Shown here piece by piece: positions 1 through 12,115 of a DNA stretch of 64,000 nucleotides. The DNA comes from Panicum virgatum (taxonomy: Eukaryota; Streptophyta; Magnoliopsida; Poales; Poaceae). Position 1 is the stretch's first letter. Each line of letters starts with the position of its first letter. The notes beneath the pieces were generated by a model. That model ran no database searches and was not told the DNA's origin. It worked only from the letters and a program-made list of their open reading frames with translations. A program made the translations under genes and the position numbers. Where the stretch lies: contig NC_053147.1 of the NCBI RefSeq assembly GCF_016808335.1, forward strand, positions 67,020,960-67,084,959. Reading direction: 5' to 3'.

Positions 1-65
1 CAGGAGAATGGGGGGAAAAGAACCATGAAGCACAAACCAAGAAACAGAATGAAAAAGCATAATAC

Positions 66-3000
66 CTGCAGAAGGAACATATCTCGAGACAAAAGCACCT
101 CATCATGGCTAAAGCCATGTCCCTCAAGCCTAATAACCTCCAAGGACTGCAATCAAAAGAGTTAATTAGATAGAACTTATATTGGCTGTTTGTGACAAGA
201 CAGGTGAAAGGGGGCACAATTAATCAATTACCTCTTCATGCTCCAAGGTACGAGCAAGGGGTAGTATAACCTGGTTGCCTATAAACCCACCAGCCCTTAG
301 ACCTGGAACAGCATATGGGTTGGCCCTCAAAGAGGCAGCAGAATAAGCATCAACACCAGGATCAGTCCATTCAGACCGATGCTCCCTCAGGAATTGCACA
401 AGTAGGGCAGGTGGCACATTCTACAATATCCAAAGAAATACAATGGAGTAAGGTTAACCATACAAGAATAAATTTATTTAAGCACACAAGCATGAAGACT
501 GATCATTTCAATTGCAACAAGCAACTAAATGGAGTATATTGATACTCAAGAAGGAACACAATTGAGCGCATGTACAAACCTGCAATAGCATCGATGCTTT
601 CGCGCACATAATGCCACTCCCTATAGCAGAAAAGAATGGGGAGGGGCTGACATGAGATCCAACAAGTTTGTTTGGAGATGAGTTGACTGTAATTGTAATA
701 TCCTCAGGGCCATCACTGCTCAACAAAGGAGACCAGCCATCATCTGGAAAACCACTCACAGCATCATTGAAGCCTCTGCAAAATTAGAATTTGGATTTCA
801 GAGCACAGTGGTAGAGGAGCATGGAATACTATTACAATTTACAAGACAGACTGGTAAATCCTTTCAAGATCACAGGGCGATATACCTGCTGAGCCTTTGA
901 CTGAAGGTTCTGAGAACAGCTGGCTGGCGCCCAGCACCATAGGGGATTTCACCACTTGATTCATGTGCAATTTGCCTAATGTGTCGCAACGCCTGTACAC
1001 AAAACCAGTACATGTCACTGCATCAGTAAAAAATATAGATTCAGGAGTACCACCAAAAGCCTAGCGAGTGCTTAGCAACAATGAGAATGAACAGTGACAC
1101 ATACCGCAGCAGTCATCTTCTGCGCCAGTATCTTAGGTGATTCATAGAGTGGTCGAAGAACCTCAGGCACACTCTTAGCCTGTTGTAGAAGCACAAGATA
1201 AATTAGACACATATCTGCTCAAAGAAAAAATCAGATGTACATCTTACAAAATTGTCATGTGCACACTTCATTAGTATGGAAGGCTCACTGCTACTTACAT
1301 TCAGATCAACATGATCCACAATGTAAATCATGGAGCCTCCCCCATCGCATGGTCGAATAAGATAACCACTAGGTAGGACCTCAGCTCTGATAAATGTCGG
1401 AGCATTAGGTCCACAAGGACCTCCAGTGGACTGAGTCAATGACCTTTCACAGATCTACAGCAAAAGACAGCCACATTGTTACCAATATTGTGGGTAAGGA
1501 GCAAATATAATGGTTATGCAAGAGAATTTGGCAGCTAAGCAACAATTAACACAATGGAGAAAATATACAATTTTGGTAACAACATTTGCACCACAGAGAA
1601 AAGAGCAGGCAAAAAAATAGGTAGGTAGTTCAAACCGAAAAAAAAAAAGCTTGGCCGGAACCTAACAATCAGACAAATACAACAGCAGCAGGTAAATCAA
1701 GAACTCAAGGCATACCACAAGACTGCCATCGTCAAGACCACTGGTGTATCGGAGCGTCCAAAAGTCGCGCGGTCCCGTCAGAGTTGTCAGGGCATATGTC
1801 TACAAATTGAAACAGAAATTATCACTGTCAACAAAAGCATAGCTACTAGTACCTAAACAAGCACGTAAAATAACCATTTGTGCAGACATATACCTGCATA
1901 TAGATGAGCTCAATCGTTCCACCATTACCCGTAGGTACAACATGGACGATTTCAACATGCCGACAATCGCGATACCACGATGGGCGATCCTTAAGGATCT
2001 CCGCAACCTAAATGGAAATTCATTAGGAGATGTCTCATGTCAACAAGGCAAGACCAATGATAATCAACACACCTTTGTGGGCTCAAGGCTCACAAGGCCG
2101 CAAGCTCGTGCTGCTACGCCACTGCAGTTGTGTGAAACAGCGATGATTCCAATGGAATCCGGACCAGGCTGTGATCAGTATCACAATTGAAATGGTTAGA
2201 AAGAATAACATAAGGTGCATCACAATATTGCACGGTGTGTATAAGTACATTACCTTCATCCCAACCATTTGCACCCAGTTGACGGCAGTGCCAGTCGCCT
2301 TGGACATGAACTCTGCCAAGGTCTCCTCAGCGATAGCGAGTAGACTGCACAAAGGGAAAATAACACTTCGTCAAAATTATATAGAGCAAGCATAGCCTTG
2401 GGAGATGAATGGAACCAGGATAGAGCAAGCATAGCCTTGGGAGATGAATGGAACCAGGTTGTCCATTTACCCTGCTGGGTTGTTCGCGTCCCTTTTTGGA
2501 GGAGGCGGAACTGCTGGGTTTTGCGGTTGGTAGTGCTGACTACTTGTCACCACAGACTCACAGCTTGTGTCTGTGGTGGCTACAGAAGGCTGCCAAATTA
2601 CAAGCAAATGTTACTGCAAGCAAAACAAAACTGACAGAAACTGGAAACAACCATCCATGCCAGTAACAGACTATTGAATCAAGAATGCAGCAAGCCATGA
2701 ATAATGAACCAAATCATTTCTAGTCTAAGCTGGCGTGACATTAAAAAGAGAAAGGAAGCTTACACTGTGAAGTTGATTCTTCATGTACCCGTTGTCATAG
2801 ACGAGACGGGACACCTGTTTCTGCAGCCGGTCATTCTCCTCCATCAACAGCTTATTCATTGCACTCAGCTTCCGATTCACAGTTTGCAGGCGAGAGGCCT
2901 CCTTGCGCTGCTTCTCCCGGCATCTGCGAATCACAAGGAAGCACGGTAAAGTGGCAGGCGTGCCACACACCTACAAAAGTAAACGTGTATACAAACAGTG

Positions 3001-4763
3001 ACCACTACACAGGTTTCCCTCCTAGTTATTGATTCGCACAAACCGAGAATGGAAGCTTTCCAAAAAAAACGAGAATGAACAGAAAGAGAGCGATAATAAA
3101 GCATTTCAGTAATATTCTCTTATGGAAAGAATGGGTGATCATTATAGAGGAATGTATGGAAAAGGTGCAGCGGGAAGAGACAAAATGGCTACTACTATGT
3201 AAGAGCCAACGTATGTGAATCATTGCCTAATTGAAAGTGATGGGCTTCTGCATCTATGAAGTCAGGTAAAATTAGCACTTCCTGAGGTCAGGGTGAAAGA
3301 TTCTCGGTTCCTTTTACCCTTCACCAAAGCTTTTTGCTTAAAAGGTGTCGTTATTCTCATTCTTGCATAGTGGCATCACTAAGAACAAAACTGTTACCCA
3401 GCTTTTAATCAACTCAAAAAGAAGGCAAAGTGATATGCCTACGAGGTGATGTTCAGAGGGGCCGCGAGCACAGTGAATAAGAGAACCAGCAGTGAGTTGG
3501 GACTTGGAAAGACGGGCCTCAACTCAGAATGCTGTTGGATCGGATGCTGTTGGATCGGTCAACAGCCAGACATATACGTTTGCTCGTGGGAGAGAACTCC
3601 AGTCAGGGATTCAGTGGTGCGGCACAACTAGCACTTGCTTCTATTTTCCCTTCTCCTGTTCTCGAATTCATGTTGCAAGTGCCGTTTTAAAAAGATAACA
3701 ATCAGCTGGCTCAGATTGACGCATCTGTGTACAACCATATGCATGAATAACAACTTAACAAGCGACTTCTTGATTTTGCCGGTGGCTAGCACAAGTGACC
3801 CTACATTCTTGACTTCTTTGGCATACACGTGAAAAGGTTCACACCTCACATTCAGCCTTAGGCTAGGCAACAAGATTAATTCCAACAAATGCAAGCACAG
3901 GAAAATAAGAAATTCCCAGGTAGCAAGTCATTATCACCACTAGTAGCATCACATTTGCAAGAACGCACAAACCAACTACTGCATCACAACAAATCTGACA
4001 AAAGATGGTTGCTTTAGCTCCCTACCAGACCTACAGAAGGCAAAAAAGTATGTGACACAAATACTGTAGATACAGGAACCCAAATCATGGTGCAAAGCTT
4101 CTCCAAATCCAAAAAGAAGAATCGAAGAGTACAAGCGTAGATTCAAGCAAACCAACAAGGGCCTCATTTTCACAAAATCTCTGAAGAGCAAACACATTTA
4201 CCCACTGAAAACGACCCCATTGCCACTGCAAAGAACACCCAGAAACACTAAATCAGCCCTACAGAACTACAGAATGACCCATTTCTCACAACCCAGCATG
4301 TTAAATCTGCTTAAAACAGCCCGTGACTTCAAGCTTTAAAGAGGCAAAGGCCATCAGCAGAGACCCATGACCCATCATTCATAAAACAAGCAAAGAAACC
4401 GACCAAAATCACTCCAAAACCGAATCTCTCATACCAAAACTGCACAAAACTGTGCCTTTCTGCGCAAAAAGTAAATGCAGGGAGAATAACAACAGCATGA
4501 CCATAGGAGGAACAATAGATCGAGCGGAAGATGACTGACCTGCGGTTCTGGAACCAGACCTTGATCTGCTTGGGCTCGATGTTGCTGAGGATGGGGCAGT
4601 CCCTGATGAGCTGCTGCCGGCGCAGCGAGCTGGGCTTGGGGCACTCGCTGTAGACGCGCTCCAGCGCCTCCACCTGCTCCGGTGTGTACCGCACGTACTT
4701 GCCCGTGTCCACCTGCGGCGCGGAGCCCGGGGAGAGCCTCTCCCTGCTCGCCACCGCCGCCAT
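66..4763 (-). CDS. HOX33: Class III HD-ZIP transcription factor, 5' part (13 exons)
   Basis: Nuclear transcription factor of the REV/PHB/CNA class, which in plants sets leaf polarity, meristem and vascular patterning. Exons on the minus strand: 4540-4763, 2764-2923, 2471-2589, 2254-2344, 2073-2168, 1894-2007, 1716-1799, 1299-1454, 1105-1179, 886-992, 580-775, 232-420 and 66-146; all junctions keep frame and give 564 codons. Residues about 20-78 form the homeodomain (IKVWFQNRRCREKQRKEASR spans exons 1 and 2), followed by a leucine zipper to about residue 120. A START lipid-binding domain begins near residue 170 (LLAIAEETLAEF) and runs to about residue 380. Family members are about 840-860 residues, so the C-terminal third, including MEKHLA, lies left of the window. 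The ATG at 4763 is the first in frame with the homeodomain. Sequence resembles rice HOX32/HOX33 as I remember them; which paralogue it is remains uncertain. Exon 9 reads AKSVPEV where relatives have AWSVPEV. Confidence 0.96.
2156..2264 (-). promoter_or_regulatory. miR166/165 target site split by an intron
   Basis: Exon 4 ends TTGGGATGAAG (2264-2254) and exon 5 begins CCTGGTCCGGATT (2168-2156). Joined by splicing, they give the known miR165/166 complementary site of class III HD-ZIP mRNAs, in the START domain around residue 198. The 85-base intron 2169-2253 has a GTAATG donor and a CACAG acceptor. The mature mRNA is therefore a target while the genomic DNA has no contiguous site. Cleavage by miR166 restricts these mRNAs to adaxial and meristem domains. 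Confidence 0.95.
2381..2458. repeat. 39-bp direct duplication in HD-ZIP III intron 3
   Basis: Two adjacent, essentially identical 39-base units, each starting ATAGAGCAAG (2381 and 2420), lie between exons 3 and 4. A recent tandem duplication with no effect on splice sites that I can see. Confidence 0.9.
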
Positions 4764-4988
4764 AGTCACCAGCTAAGAACGCTAGCACGTTGAAGAAGGG
4801 GAGTTGGAGCCGCAAGCTCCCGTGGGTGCTGCCATAGCGAGCGCTTGGGGAGTTGGTGGTGGGTGTGGGGGAGTGATGGAAGGGGAAGAGAGCTGAAGAG
4901 TGGAGAGGAGCAAGAAAGCTCTGTGGGCTTGTTTTAATAGAGTACTGCTACTATAGCAGCAGCTGCTGCTGCAAGGAGTAATTTTTTG
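4764..4988 (-). promoter_or_regulatory. HD-ZIP III 5' leader and proximal promoter
   Basis: Region directly upstream of the ATG. It holds CT-rich leader-like sequence on the gene strand and an AT-rich TATA-like stretch around 4932-4942 (CTATTAAAAC on the minus strand), about 170 bases upstream of the ATG. A MITE starts at 4989, so the gene's proximal promoter is short. No transcription start can be fixed from sequence alone. Confidence 0.5.
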
Positions 4989-5321
4989 GGCCCTGTTTGG
5001 TTTTCACTAGTACTAGTAGCACAAAAATTTTGACCAATAATTAGGGGTACTAAATAAATTCAATTTATAAAACTAACTCCACAACCTTGCTCTACTTCGC
5101 GAGACGAACCTAATGAGGTCTTTGACCGTACGATTCGAGGATGGTACTGTAGCATTACTGTAACCAATCATCAATTGATTACTATCATTAGATTCGTCGT
5201 GAAAAGTTACACTCATCCGTGAAAAAGTTTTGCAAATAAACTTCGTTTAGTACTCCATGCATTGAAGATTCTTTTTTCGGGAATCGTGTGCTAGTAGTAC
5301 TAGGGAGAAACAAACAGGGCC
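4989..5321. mobile_element. Tourist/PIF-Harbinger-like MITE
   Basis: Terminal inverted repeat GGCCCTGTTTGG at 4989-5000 matches CAAACAGGGCC at 5311-5321. The similarity continues inward for about 30 bases (ACTAGTACTAGTAGCAC against its inverted partner). It is flanked on both sides by TTG, consistent with a 3-bp target duplication. The interior contains the TTCGTC/CGCGAGACGAA motif shared with other MITEs in this window. No coding capacity. It sits just upstream of the HD-ZIP III promoter. Confidence 0.8.
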
Positions 5322-7725
5322 TTGGTCACATACTCACATGGAAGCTTTCTCTCTCCTATCTCCGCAGCCTCCTCGTGTGAGTGTGTCCGTGAACGCCATG
5401 GTGGCATGGTGCTGGTTTTACCCCTCTCCAGTCTCCACTCCTCCGGTTTTACTCTTTGTTGTGGTTTTTTTTCTTGTTATTAAGAACAAGGGAGTTCTTT
5501 AATTTCTTTGAAGGAATTGGTAGAGGTATGTGAGTTAACTAATAAAGTTAACCTTTTAACATGACAACATATAGGTTGCCGGTTGCCCCTCTCCATGTGA
5601 ATTATAAAACTATTCATCAGGACAACATTTTGACTAATAATTCTCCAAAATACATCATTTAGATAGTGAGGTATATATAAGCAACATTTCTAAGGTGGAT
5701 CGAATATCATAAAATTTCATGAAAACATGAGCAAATTAAGTAATTATTGATAAAAAATTTTATCCTAAAAAAATAAAATATGTATTATAGTATCAAAGAA
5801 CTGGATAGAATATATGGTATTAGTGTGCTAAATTATCCCATTTGGTGGACGGAGATATATGATGAATTCTTCCCTTTGTTGGTCTAGGAAGGATCTTCCC
5901 TACTTTGAAAAAAAATGTAATACCACAAGTTCTACAAGCAGGCTTTGAAAATCATGATAGAAATTTGTAAATTTCTTAACATGAACCCGTTGTTATAATG
6001 AGGCGAATAAAAACCAAGGTACTAAATGCATAAAACATACTAAGTGTAATATTTTTAACAAGGAAATGTCAATAAATTCTTCCCTTATTGGTCTAAGAAA
6101 GACCTTTGCTACTTCTGGAAAGGTCTATTAACCGCTGCACTATATGCAGGGGCTCTTGCAATCAGCACAAAAAAAAAATCCATAAATTCCTTACTCTTCT
6201 TCTAAAAAAATAGCATGAACATATCTTCACCAGGCCCTATGCCATAGAATTTGAACTATAGCCATCTCAAACTGTTCAAAGTTGGAGCATTTGTGCTGTC
6301 CGAAACAGAAAGGTTTGGTAGAGTTCACAGGATAAGTAGCAGCTTTAAACAGCATAAAGCTCTGTCAAAGCGAGATTCTTTTGGCATCAAGTATTTTTAC
6401 ATCACGCTTTTTAGAAGTCTGTGACTGAGAATATTTTTCTTTCTTTCTTCCTGGAGCATGGCTTCTATTCTTTTCAAGACTTCGGCTCTTTCCATGAAAA
6501 AAATTAATATCGCACGAGCATATATACACAGTGCCTCATAAACTACACTACAGTGCTGGCGCTGCTGGCTGCTGCAGCTCGAAGTGATGGCACTGTCAGC
6601 TCGAATCAGTCTCCCGCTGTGATTTCAATTTTTTTCTTTTTCGGACATCTTCATGGACTGGAAATGGAAATGGCAAAAGCATCATCCGGGTTCTGCTGCT
6701 TTCGAATCACTGTCAGCATCAGCAGTATGATTCAGTACTCCTAGCATTTTTCACATGCCAAAGGAAGTGAAGTGTGGCCGAAACAAGAAGCAAAAGATTG
6801 GATTTCAGAAATTCAGAGGCAAGTTTTTCGAACTTCTTTTCTTGTGCAAAACTTCTTTTTCGAACGCATTTGGGCAAGGCCGGGCAGAGGGTGAAATGAT
6901 GCCCTCCCTTCTGCAGTTCTTCTGTTCATCAAGAAACAGTAAAAGCATTGAGAGGTCAATGCAGCAGTGCTTGCTTGCAGTAGCCCCCAAACCACACAAG
7001 CCATAAAACTGTTTGCCTCCTCTGCTTTGCTCTTGACCTGCAGATCCAAACAGTTAAACCAACAGTGCCTTTGATGAATAGGGTAGTATGAAAAGCGACG
7101 TTACAGTTACAGAACAGATGAATAGGGTAACGGGAAAAGCGACGTTACAGTTACAGAAATCTCACGAGTTTGAAAACTCCTCGCCAATTCCATGTTTCTT
7201 TCGAAAAGAGCAGGAGCATCGATCCCTGTCCCTTCTCATGAACTTTTACACGAATCGTTTGAATTCCATTTCAAATGGAGTCCTCACTCCTGACATGCAA
7301 TGCCAATGCAGTGCAGTGGCAGCTACTGCCTGCTGGTGCCTCAGAGTTTCTGATAAGCAAGAGTGACGGGAACACACACACCGCGACACACGGGTTCACA
7401 TGCTGCCACAAAGCAAGCAACGGAGCAGCGGGCGGAGAAGATCCCTGGTCCCTGCGCGCCACATTGACGCTGGACCCGTACGCGCACTAGCTCGGCACCT
7501 AGTAGGCTGGAGCGGACTCGGTTTGACCGGTCGCCGGCCGTCGGATCCCGGCCGGCGAATCGTCATGGACGGCCGGGATTGGAGGTCACGGCGGCCGGTC
7601 CGGACGGGTCGCCGGGGAACGCGATTCGTCCTTGCAGCGGCGGATCCCGGCGAGGATCGGGGTTGTCGCTTTGTCGAACCTGCATTATTCTCCGCTGCTC
7701 TTATTAATCATCCGAGCTCAATTAC
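5322..7725. other. Intergenic, no gene recognised
   Basis: AT-rich to about 6500, then mixed composition. The open frames are short, lack splice context and match no family I recognise. The only clear structure is the 44-bp direct duplication at 7073-7158. GC content rises at 7430-7680 without a recognisable coding pattern. Confidence 0.6.
7073..7158. repeat. 44-bp direct tandem duplication
   Basis: Two adjacent units starting GATGAATAGGGTA at 7073 and 7117, both containing AAAAGCGACGTTACAGTTAC and differing at a few positions. Confidence 0.85.
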
Positions 7726-8047
7726 TTAGACCATTTTCGGTGGACCATTTACAGTGGAAATTTTACGAAAGTTTCATGCATATTAAATAACATATTATGT
7801 GACTATTTTAGATGATATAGAATATTTGATTGATAGAGATGAAATAGGTTTCAACTAGACATGTTTGTACGGTTATCAACTCTCGATGAGTGTTAAAATT
7901 AAATATAATTAATAAGAGTATATGAAATAGCACACGTGAAATAATGTATTATGGTGTGAGTTTCATCTATTGTTTTATTATTTGTATTTTGTTGATGTGG
8001 TACTTTTTAAAACAATAAAATGAAACCACTCATTAGAATTGGCCTAA
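7726..8047. mobile_element. MITE-like element with imperfect terminal inverted repeats
   Basis: Left end TTAGACCATTTTC and right end GAATTGGCCTAA are imperfect inverted partners about 320 bases apart. The AT-rich interior has no coding potential. Superfamily not assigned; the target duplication is unclear. Confidence 0.5.
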
Positions 8048-8207
8048 CTCATCCGTTCTAAAATAAAATGTTGTTTTATAAAGATTTTAGACACATTGCT
8101 CATTATAAGAAATGACTTTGTTACCCTTAATTATTCTAGCAATTGTGATTTAAAACTATATTATTAAACAAATACGATCGGGGGTATGACGATGACGTGT
8201 TTTCATT

Positions 8208-8350
8208 AAGAGGAAGTGATTTCAGCTCCCCGGTCGAGAAAATCCCCGAACTCTGGTTTATCTAGTCAAGGAGGGGATTTTTTTCAACCTCAGTATGAAA
8301 TTCGCTCCCACCGGAACTCAAACCCAGAATCTGAGAAATGCTGCTGAAGC
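8208..8350 (-). mobile_element. Degraded tRNA-derived SINE fragment
   Basis: Contains GAGAAAATCCCCGAACTCTGG, GAGGGGATTTTTTTCAACCTC and a decayed B-box area (CGGAACTCAAACCC). All occur in the same order in the intact SINE at 53760-54087, so this is a diverged relic of that family in the same orientation. Confidence 0.65.
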
Positions 8351-8942
8351 CATCTAAGCAAGTGTTTTGTTTTGGTTTTCTGGATCCTCAATAAATGCAT
8401 ATATATTAGGGCAACAAAAGTAACATCTACTAAGTATTTGATTGGCTTTATGCGTTTTCGTATATAATATTTTTTGGTACTTGGTATCACTTTAGTGTTA
8501 GATGTATCTCAATAAAATATAAAGTAATGCTTTTTTCGGATAAAATTTAAATGTTAAAACAACACTTATTTAGCTATTGACACAAACTACTGGCTCTATA
8601 GTTTTCCCCCGTAAATTAAAAGTTGTGGTAAACAGCATGGCTCGGCAGGCAAACAGATTTTTTTTCATACAATCACAGACCGTACGGGCAGAGGCCATTT
8701 GAATGTCATTTGAGACGAGACCAGTGAGTGGGTAGCTAGACGCGGCACATTGGCTGGCCGCTCACAGGCAGCATGAAGCGAAGCCAGAAGCAAAAATGCA
8801 AACCGTGTTTGGCAGAATTTTTCACGGCTTCTCCGAAGCAGCTCTATCAAATATTTTATATAAAGCAAAACAAGACACACGGATCGATTTTGAACGTGAT
8901 CCAACTGTCCACATTGGTGATTTATGCAAATATAAGATCTAA

Positions 8943-9184
8943 GACTTTGTTTAGATGCATAAAATTTTGGCTGTAAAATACTGTAGTATTTTTGTTTGTT
9001 TTTGATAATTATTGTCCCACCATGGATCAACTAGGCTCAAAAGATTCGTCTCGCAAATTATAGACAAACTGTGTAATTAGTTATTTTGTTTACCTACATT
9101 TAATATTTCATCCATGCGTTTAAAGATTTGATGTAATGGCGAATTTTGTAAAATTTTGAAATTTTGAGTGCATCTAAACAAGGG
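8943..9184. mobile_element. MITE, TTTGTTTAGATGCA family
   Basis: Left end ACTTTGTTTAGATGCA and right end TGCATCTAAACAAGGGG are inverted repeats. The interior has the shared AAAGATTCGTCTCGCAAATT motif. About 240 bp, non-coding. Sequence to about 9619 shows no further structure. Confidence 0.75.
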
Positions 9185-9619
9185 GTAAATCACCTTAAAA
9201 GTAGTAAATATTTATATAAAAAACTGTTTTAATGAAAAAAATGAGAAGCTAGAGTTATTTTGGAGCAACCACACCTCGAGAGCCTTTTAGAAGTAGTCGT
9301 GCCAAACGAGGCCTAAGCTGCTGATGGAGCCCCGGATTGCTGCCACCGGTGCACGCAATGGCCAGAAGCCAGCAGCAACGGCCAAGTAGCTGGGCACCTC
9401 TACGGCGTGTAGCAGCAGCAGCAGCATGCCAGCATTGCAGCAGGGCGTTGTACATTTGTCTGGTCTGCAGTGCTGCACCGTGCTAGCACTAGTATTGTGC
9501 AACTACTACACTGCAGCGTACACGAGCTAGACGACAGCACGGGGGCGATGGATGCTGCCTGATACGTTAAAGTAGTGCTAGAGTTGATGCGACCCTGCGG
9601 CCCTGCCCTCTGCTCAGTC

Positions 9620-9925
9620 ATTGGTATCGGTTTAAACATATGTATGAAGCACTAAATGTAATTAAATAATAAAATTAATTACACAGTTTGGATGTACACG
9701 ACGAGACGAATCTTTTGAGACTAATTAGGGCATGATTAACCATAAATGCTACAGTAACCCACATGTGCTAATGATGCGGTCAAAGATCTCAAAAAATTCG
9801 TCTTGCGGTTTCCAAGTGAGTTCTGAAATTAGTTTTTTAATTAGTGTTCGAAAAGCCCTCCCGACATCTGATCAAACATTGATGGGACATCCAAAAATTT
9901 TTGTTTTTGGAACTAAACGCACCCT
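9620..9925. mobile_element. Degraded MITE of the CGTCTCG family
   Basis: The right end GGAACTAAACGCACCC is a typical inverted terminus for this family. The interior carries ACGAGACGAATCTTTTGAG and a decayed inverse copy (AAATTCGTCTTGCGG). The left terminus (GGTATCGGTTTAAAC) is diverged, so the left boundary is approximate. Confidence 0.6.
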
Positions 9926-10175
9926 GTCGGCCGGCTGGCGACGTTGGCTCGTGACGACCGTGTGTTTGACTGCTCAGCTTGGCGACCGTACGTGCATCTG
10001 TATGTCCACAAAGAAATATATACATGCAAAAGAATCATGCCAATATGCTTATCTTTGTTTTGGTTGAAATGGCACGCATGCAATTCGTTAATCTTCTTCT
10101 TTTTTGTTGAGAAAAATAGCATCTTCACACCGGATCATGCATATATGTATGGTATGATTTGGCTAGCAGCTATTA

Positions 10176-10403
10176 CCTCTGTCCTAAAATATAAATATTT
10201 ATTGATTTCTGTTGATCATGTTTGACCATTTGGTTTTTTCAAAAAAATTGTGAAAATATTATTTATTTTGTTATGACATGTTTTAGTATCGTATATATTT
10301 GGAGTATATTTTAATTATTTTTATTTTTTTAAATTTTCGAATAAGACAAATGATCAAATATGATCAACAAAAGTCAACGAATACTTATATTTTAAAAGCG
10401 AGG
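10176..10403. mobile_element. Stowaway/Tc1-mariner-like MITE
   Basis: Ends CCTCTGTCCTAAAATATAA and TTATATTTTAAAAGCGAGG form terminal inverted repeats flanked by TA on both sides (10174-10175 and 10404-10405), the mariner target duplication. The arms also pair further in (TGATCATGTTTGACCATTTG against CAAATGATCAAATATGATCA). About 228 bp, non-coding. Confidence 0.85.
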
Positions 10404-11094
10404 TAGTACCAACCCAACCCATCGGCAACTGCAAAGCCGCCATGCGAGCGAGAGGTGACGGATACCTTGCGGCGTGGGCGAGCTCCCTGCCGCACCGCAT
10501 CCCCATCCATCCATCCACCGCTCGATCGGCGGCGGCAGGCGTCGTAAGCGCACGCGTGGGGAGGATCGGACGGATCGGAGCAGGGAGGGATCTCACCGTG
10601 CGTGCGGACCTGCCGGAGGCAGCGGCGGCGAGCTACTGAGATGGCCCGGCCGGCTTTGCCTTTGCCCAGCTCACCAGCTCGGATGCAAGCTGATGAATAA
10701 AGCGAGTGGAGTGCCGAGTATCGATCTAGTACATAGGATGAGACCATCAGAGCTGCCTGCTGCCTGCTGCCTGCTCAGCGCCATCGTAACAGCTGCTTCC
10801 GTCCACTTTGCCGGCACCCATCCCAAGCATCGACAGTGCCCTGCCCGGCCCCAAGTATGGAATGCAGGCAGACTTAGTTAGTCAGTTAGTATCTCACTCC
10901 AACATGCATCAACCTAAACTCCAGGCTTAACCTATTTCTAAACAGTCCACATCATTGCCGATACATGCTGGCTGCTGCCTGCCCGTTGGAGTGTTGGATT
11001 CCCTCGCGGTCGGCTTTGGGAGCAGCACTGCACTGTCCGCGTGTTCGCTCCACCTCCACGGCTGGCTGGCTGCTCCTCACCCTGGCCACAAAAT
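10404..11094. other. Intergenic, GC-rich, no gene recognised
   Basis: GC-rich sequence with overlapping short frames on both strands. None has a recognisable domain, a consistent start or splice sites. I see nothing definite here. Confidence 0.5.
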
Positions 11095-11570
11095 ACCAAG
11101 AACCGAACACCGAACCGAAATTATCGAAACCCGAACCGAAATTACCGAAACCGAAGTATTTGGCTCCATGTTCGGTTCCGAGTTTTTAGGAACCGAATTA
11201 CCGAGGTAAATATTGAAACCGAACCGAGTTTACCGAATTTACATGAAATGTGATAAGTTTGAGTGTTGTTATATAATTGATTGTACAATTATAGACAATA
11301 TATTATGTATTTTTGGCACTCACACTTATAGTCATGTGGATTTTTATATGTATTTGTATTTTGCACTATTAATATCTATGAAATTATGTCAAAATTAGTT
11401 TTTGAACCGGCTATTACATCTTCTCTGTGACTAATTCGGTACTGTTCGGTAAATACCGAAACCAAACCGAATTTCCTCGGCACCAAATTTTTTTAAGAAC
11501 CGATCGGTACCGGTTTATGAGAAACCGAATTTGTATAGATACAGAAGCGGTTCGGTATTTACCGAACGCC
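11095..11570. repeat. ACCGAA/TTCGGT-rich inverted-repeat element
   Basis: The left flank carries repeated ACCGAACCGAAAT and CCGAAATTACCGAAACC units; the right flank carries TTCGGTAAATACCGAAACC and CGGTTCGGTATTTACCGAA. The AT-rich centre (11250-11400) is unique, so the whole is a large imperfect palindrome. Probably a non-autonomous DNA element; no target duplication could be fixed. Confidence 0.55.
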
Positions 11571-11775
11571 CAGCCTGAGCTGCTACAGCAGGGACCTACT
11601 ACTACAGTGTGTCGTCGCGTCTGTGTGTATGTGTGCGCTAGCTAGCTGCTGCGTAGGCGCCGCAGCGCAGCTACGCACACACCTGCATCGGATGGCCACG
11701 CCGCGCCGTCGCCCCCGGCTTTTGCTGCGGCCACGGGCGACAGCGCGCAGCGCGCCGCACGCCACCAAAAGCCAA

Positions 11776-11793
11776 CCCCCCCCCCCCCCCCCC
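11776..11793. repeat. Homopolymer of 18 C residues
   Basis: Uninterrupted run of 18 C on the plus strand followed by CT repeats. Such runs are unstable and can be assembly gaps closed by guess. Confidence 0.9.
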
Positions 11794-11880
11794 TCCCTCC
11801 CTACCTCCTCGGCCCGTCTCCTGCTCTCGCCGAGGATCGAGGGTTTTCATGGGGTTTCGGCCGTTTTCAAGTTTTGATTT

Positions 11881-12115
11881 GGGCCGTGTTTAGTTACGCG
11901 GTGTAAAGTTTTTGAAAAAATATTTTTGTACATTTGAAGTACTAAATATAGACTAATCACAAAAATAATTACAGAACTCGTCTGTAAATCGCGAGACGAA
12001 TCTAATGAGCCTAATTAATTCATCATTAGAGATTATTTACTGTAGCAATTTAGCATCTAATTACAGCCTAATTAGGTTTATTAGATTCGTCTCGCCATTT
12101 ACAGACAGCAGTCGC
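11881..12115. mobile_element. Truncated MITE of the GGCCGTGTTTAGTT family
   Basis: The left terminus GGGCCGTGTTTAGTTACG is clear. The interior has CGCGAGACGAATCTAATGAG and, inverted, CATTAGA..TTCGTCTCGC. The expected right terminus (an AACTAAACACGGCC-like sequence) is absent, so the copy is truncated near 12115. Confidence 0.7.

Noticed and set aside
4764..4769. Earlier start for HD-ZIP III two codons upstream
   Set aside because: The upstream codon is GTG, not ATG; the ATG at 4763 is the normal start.
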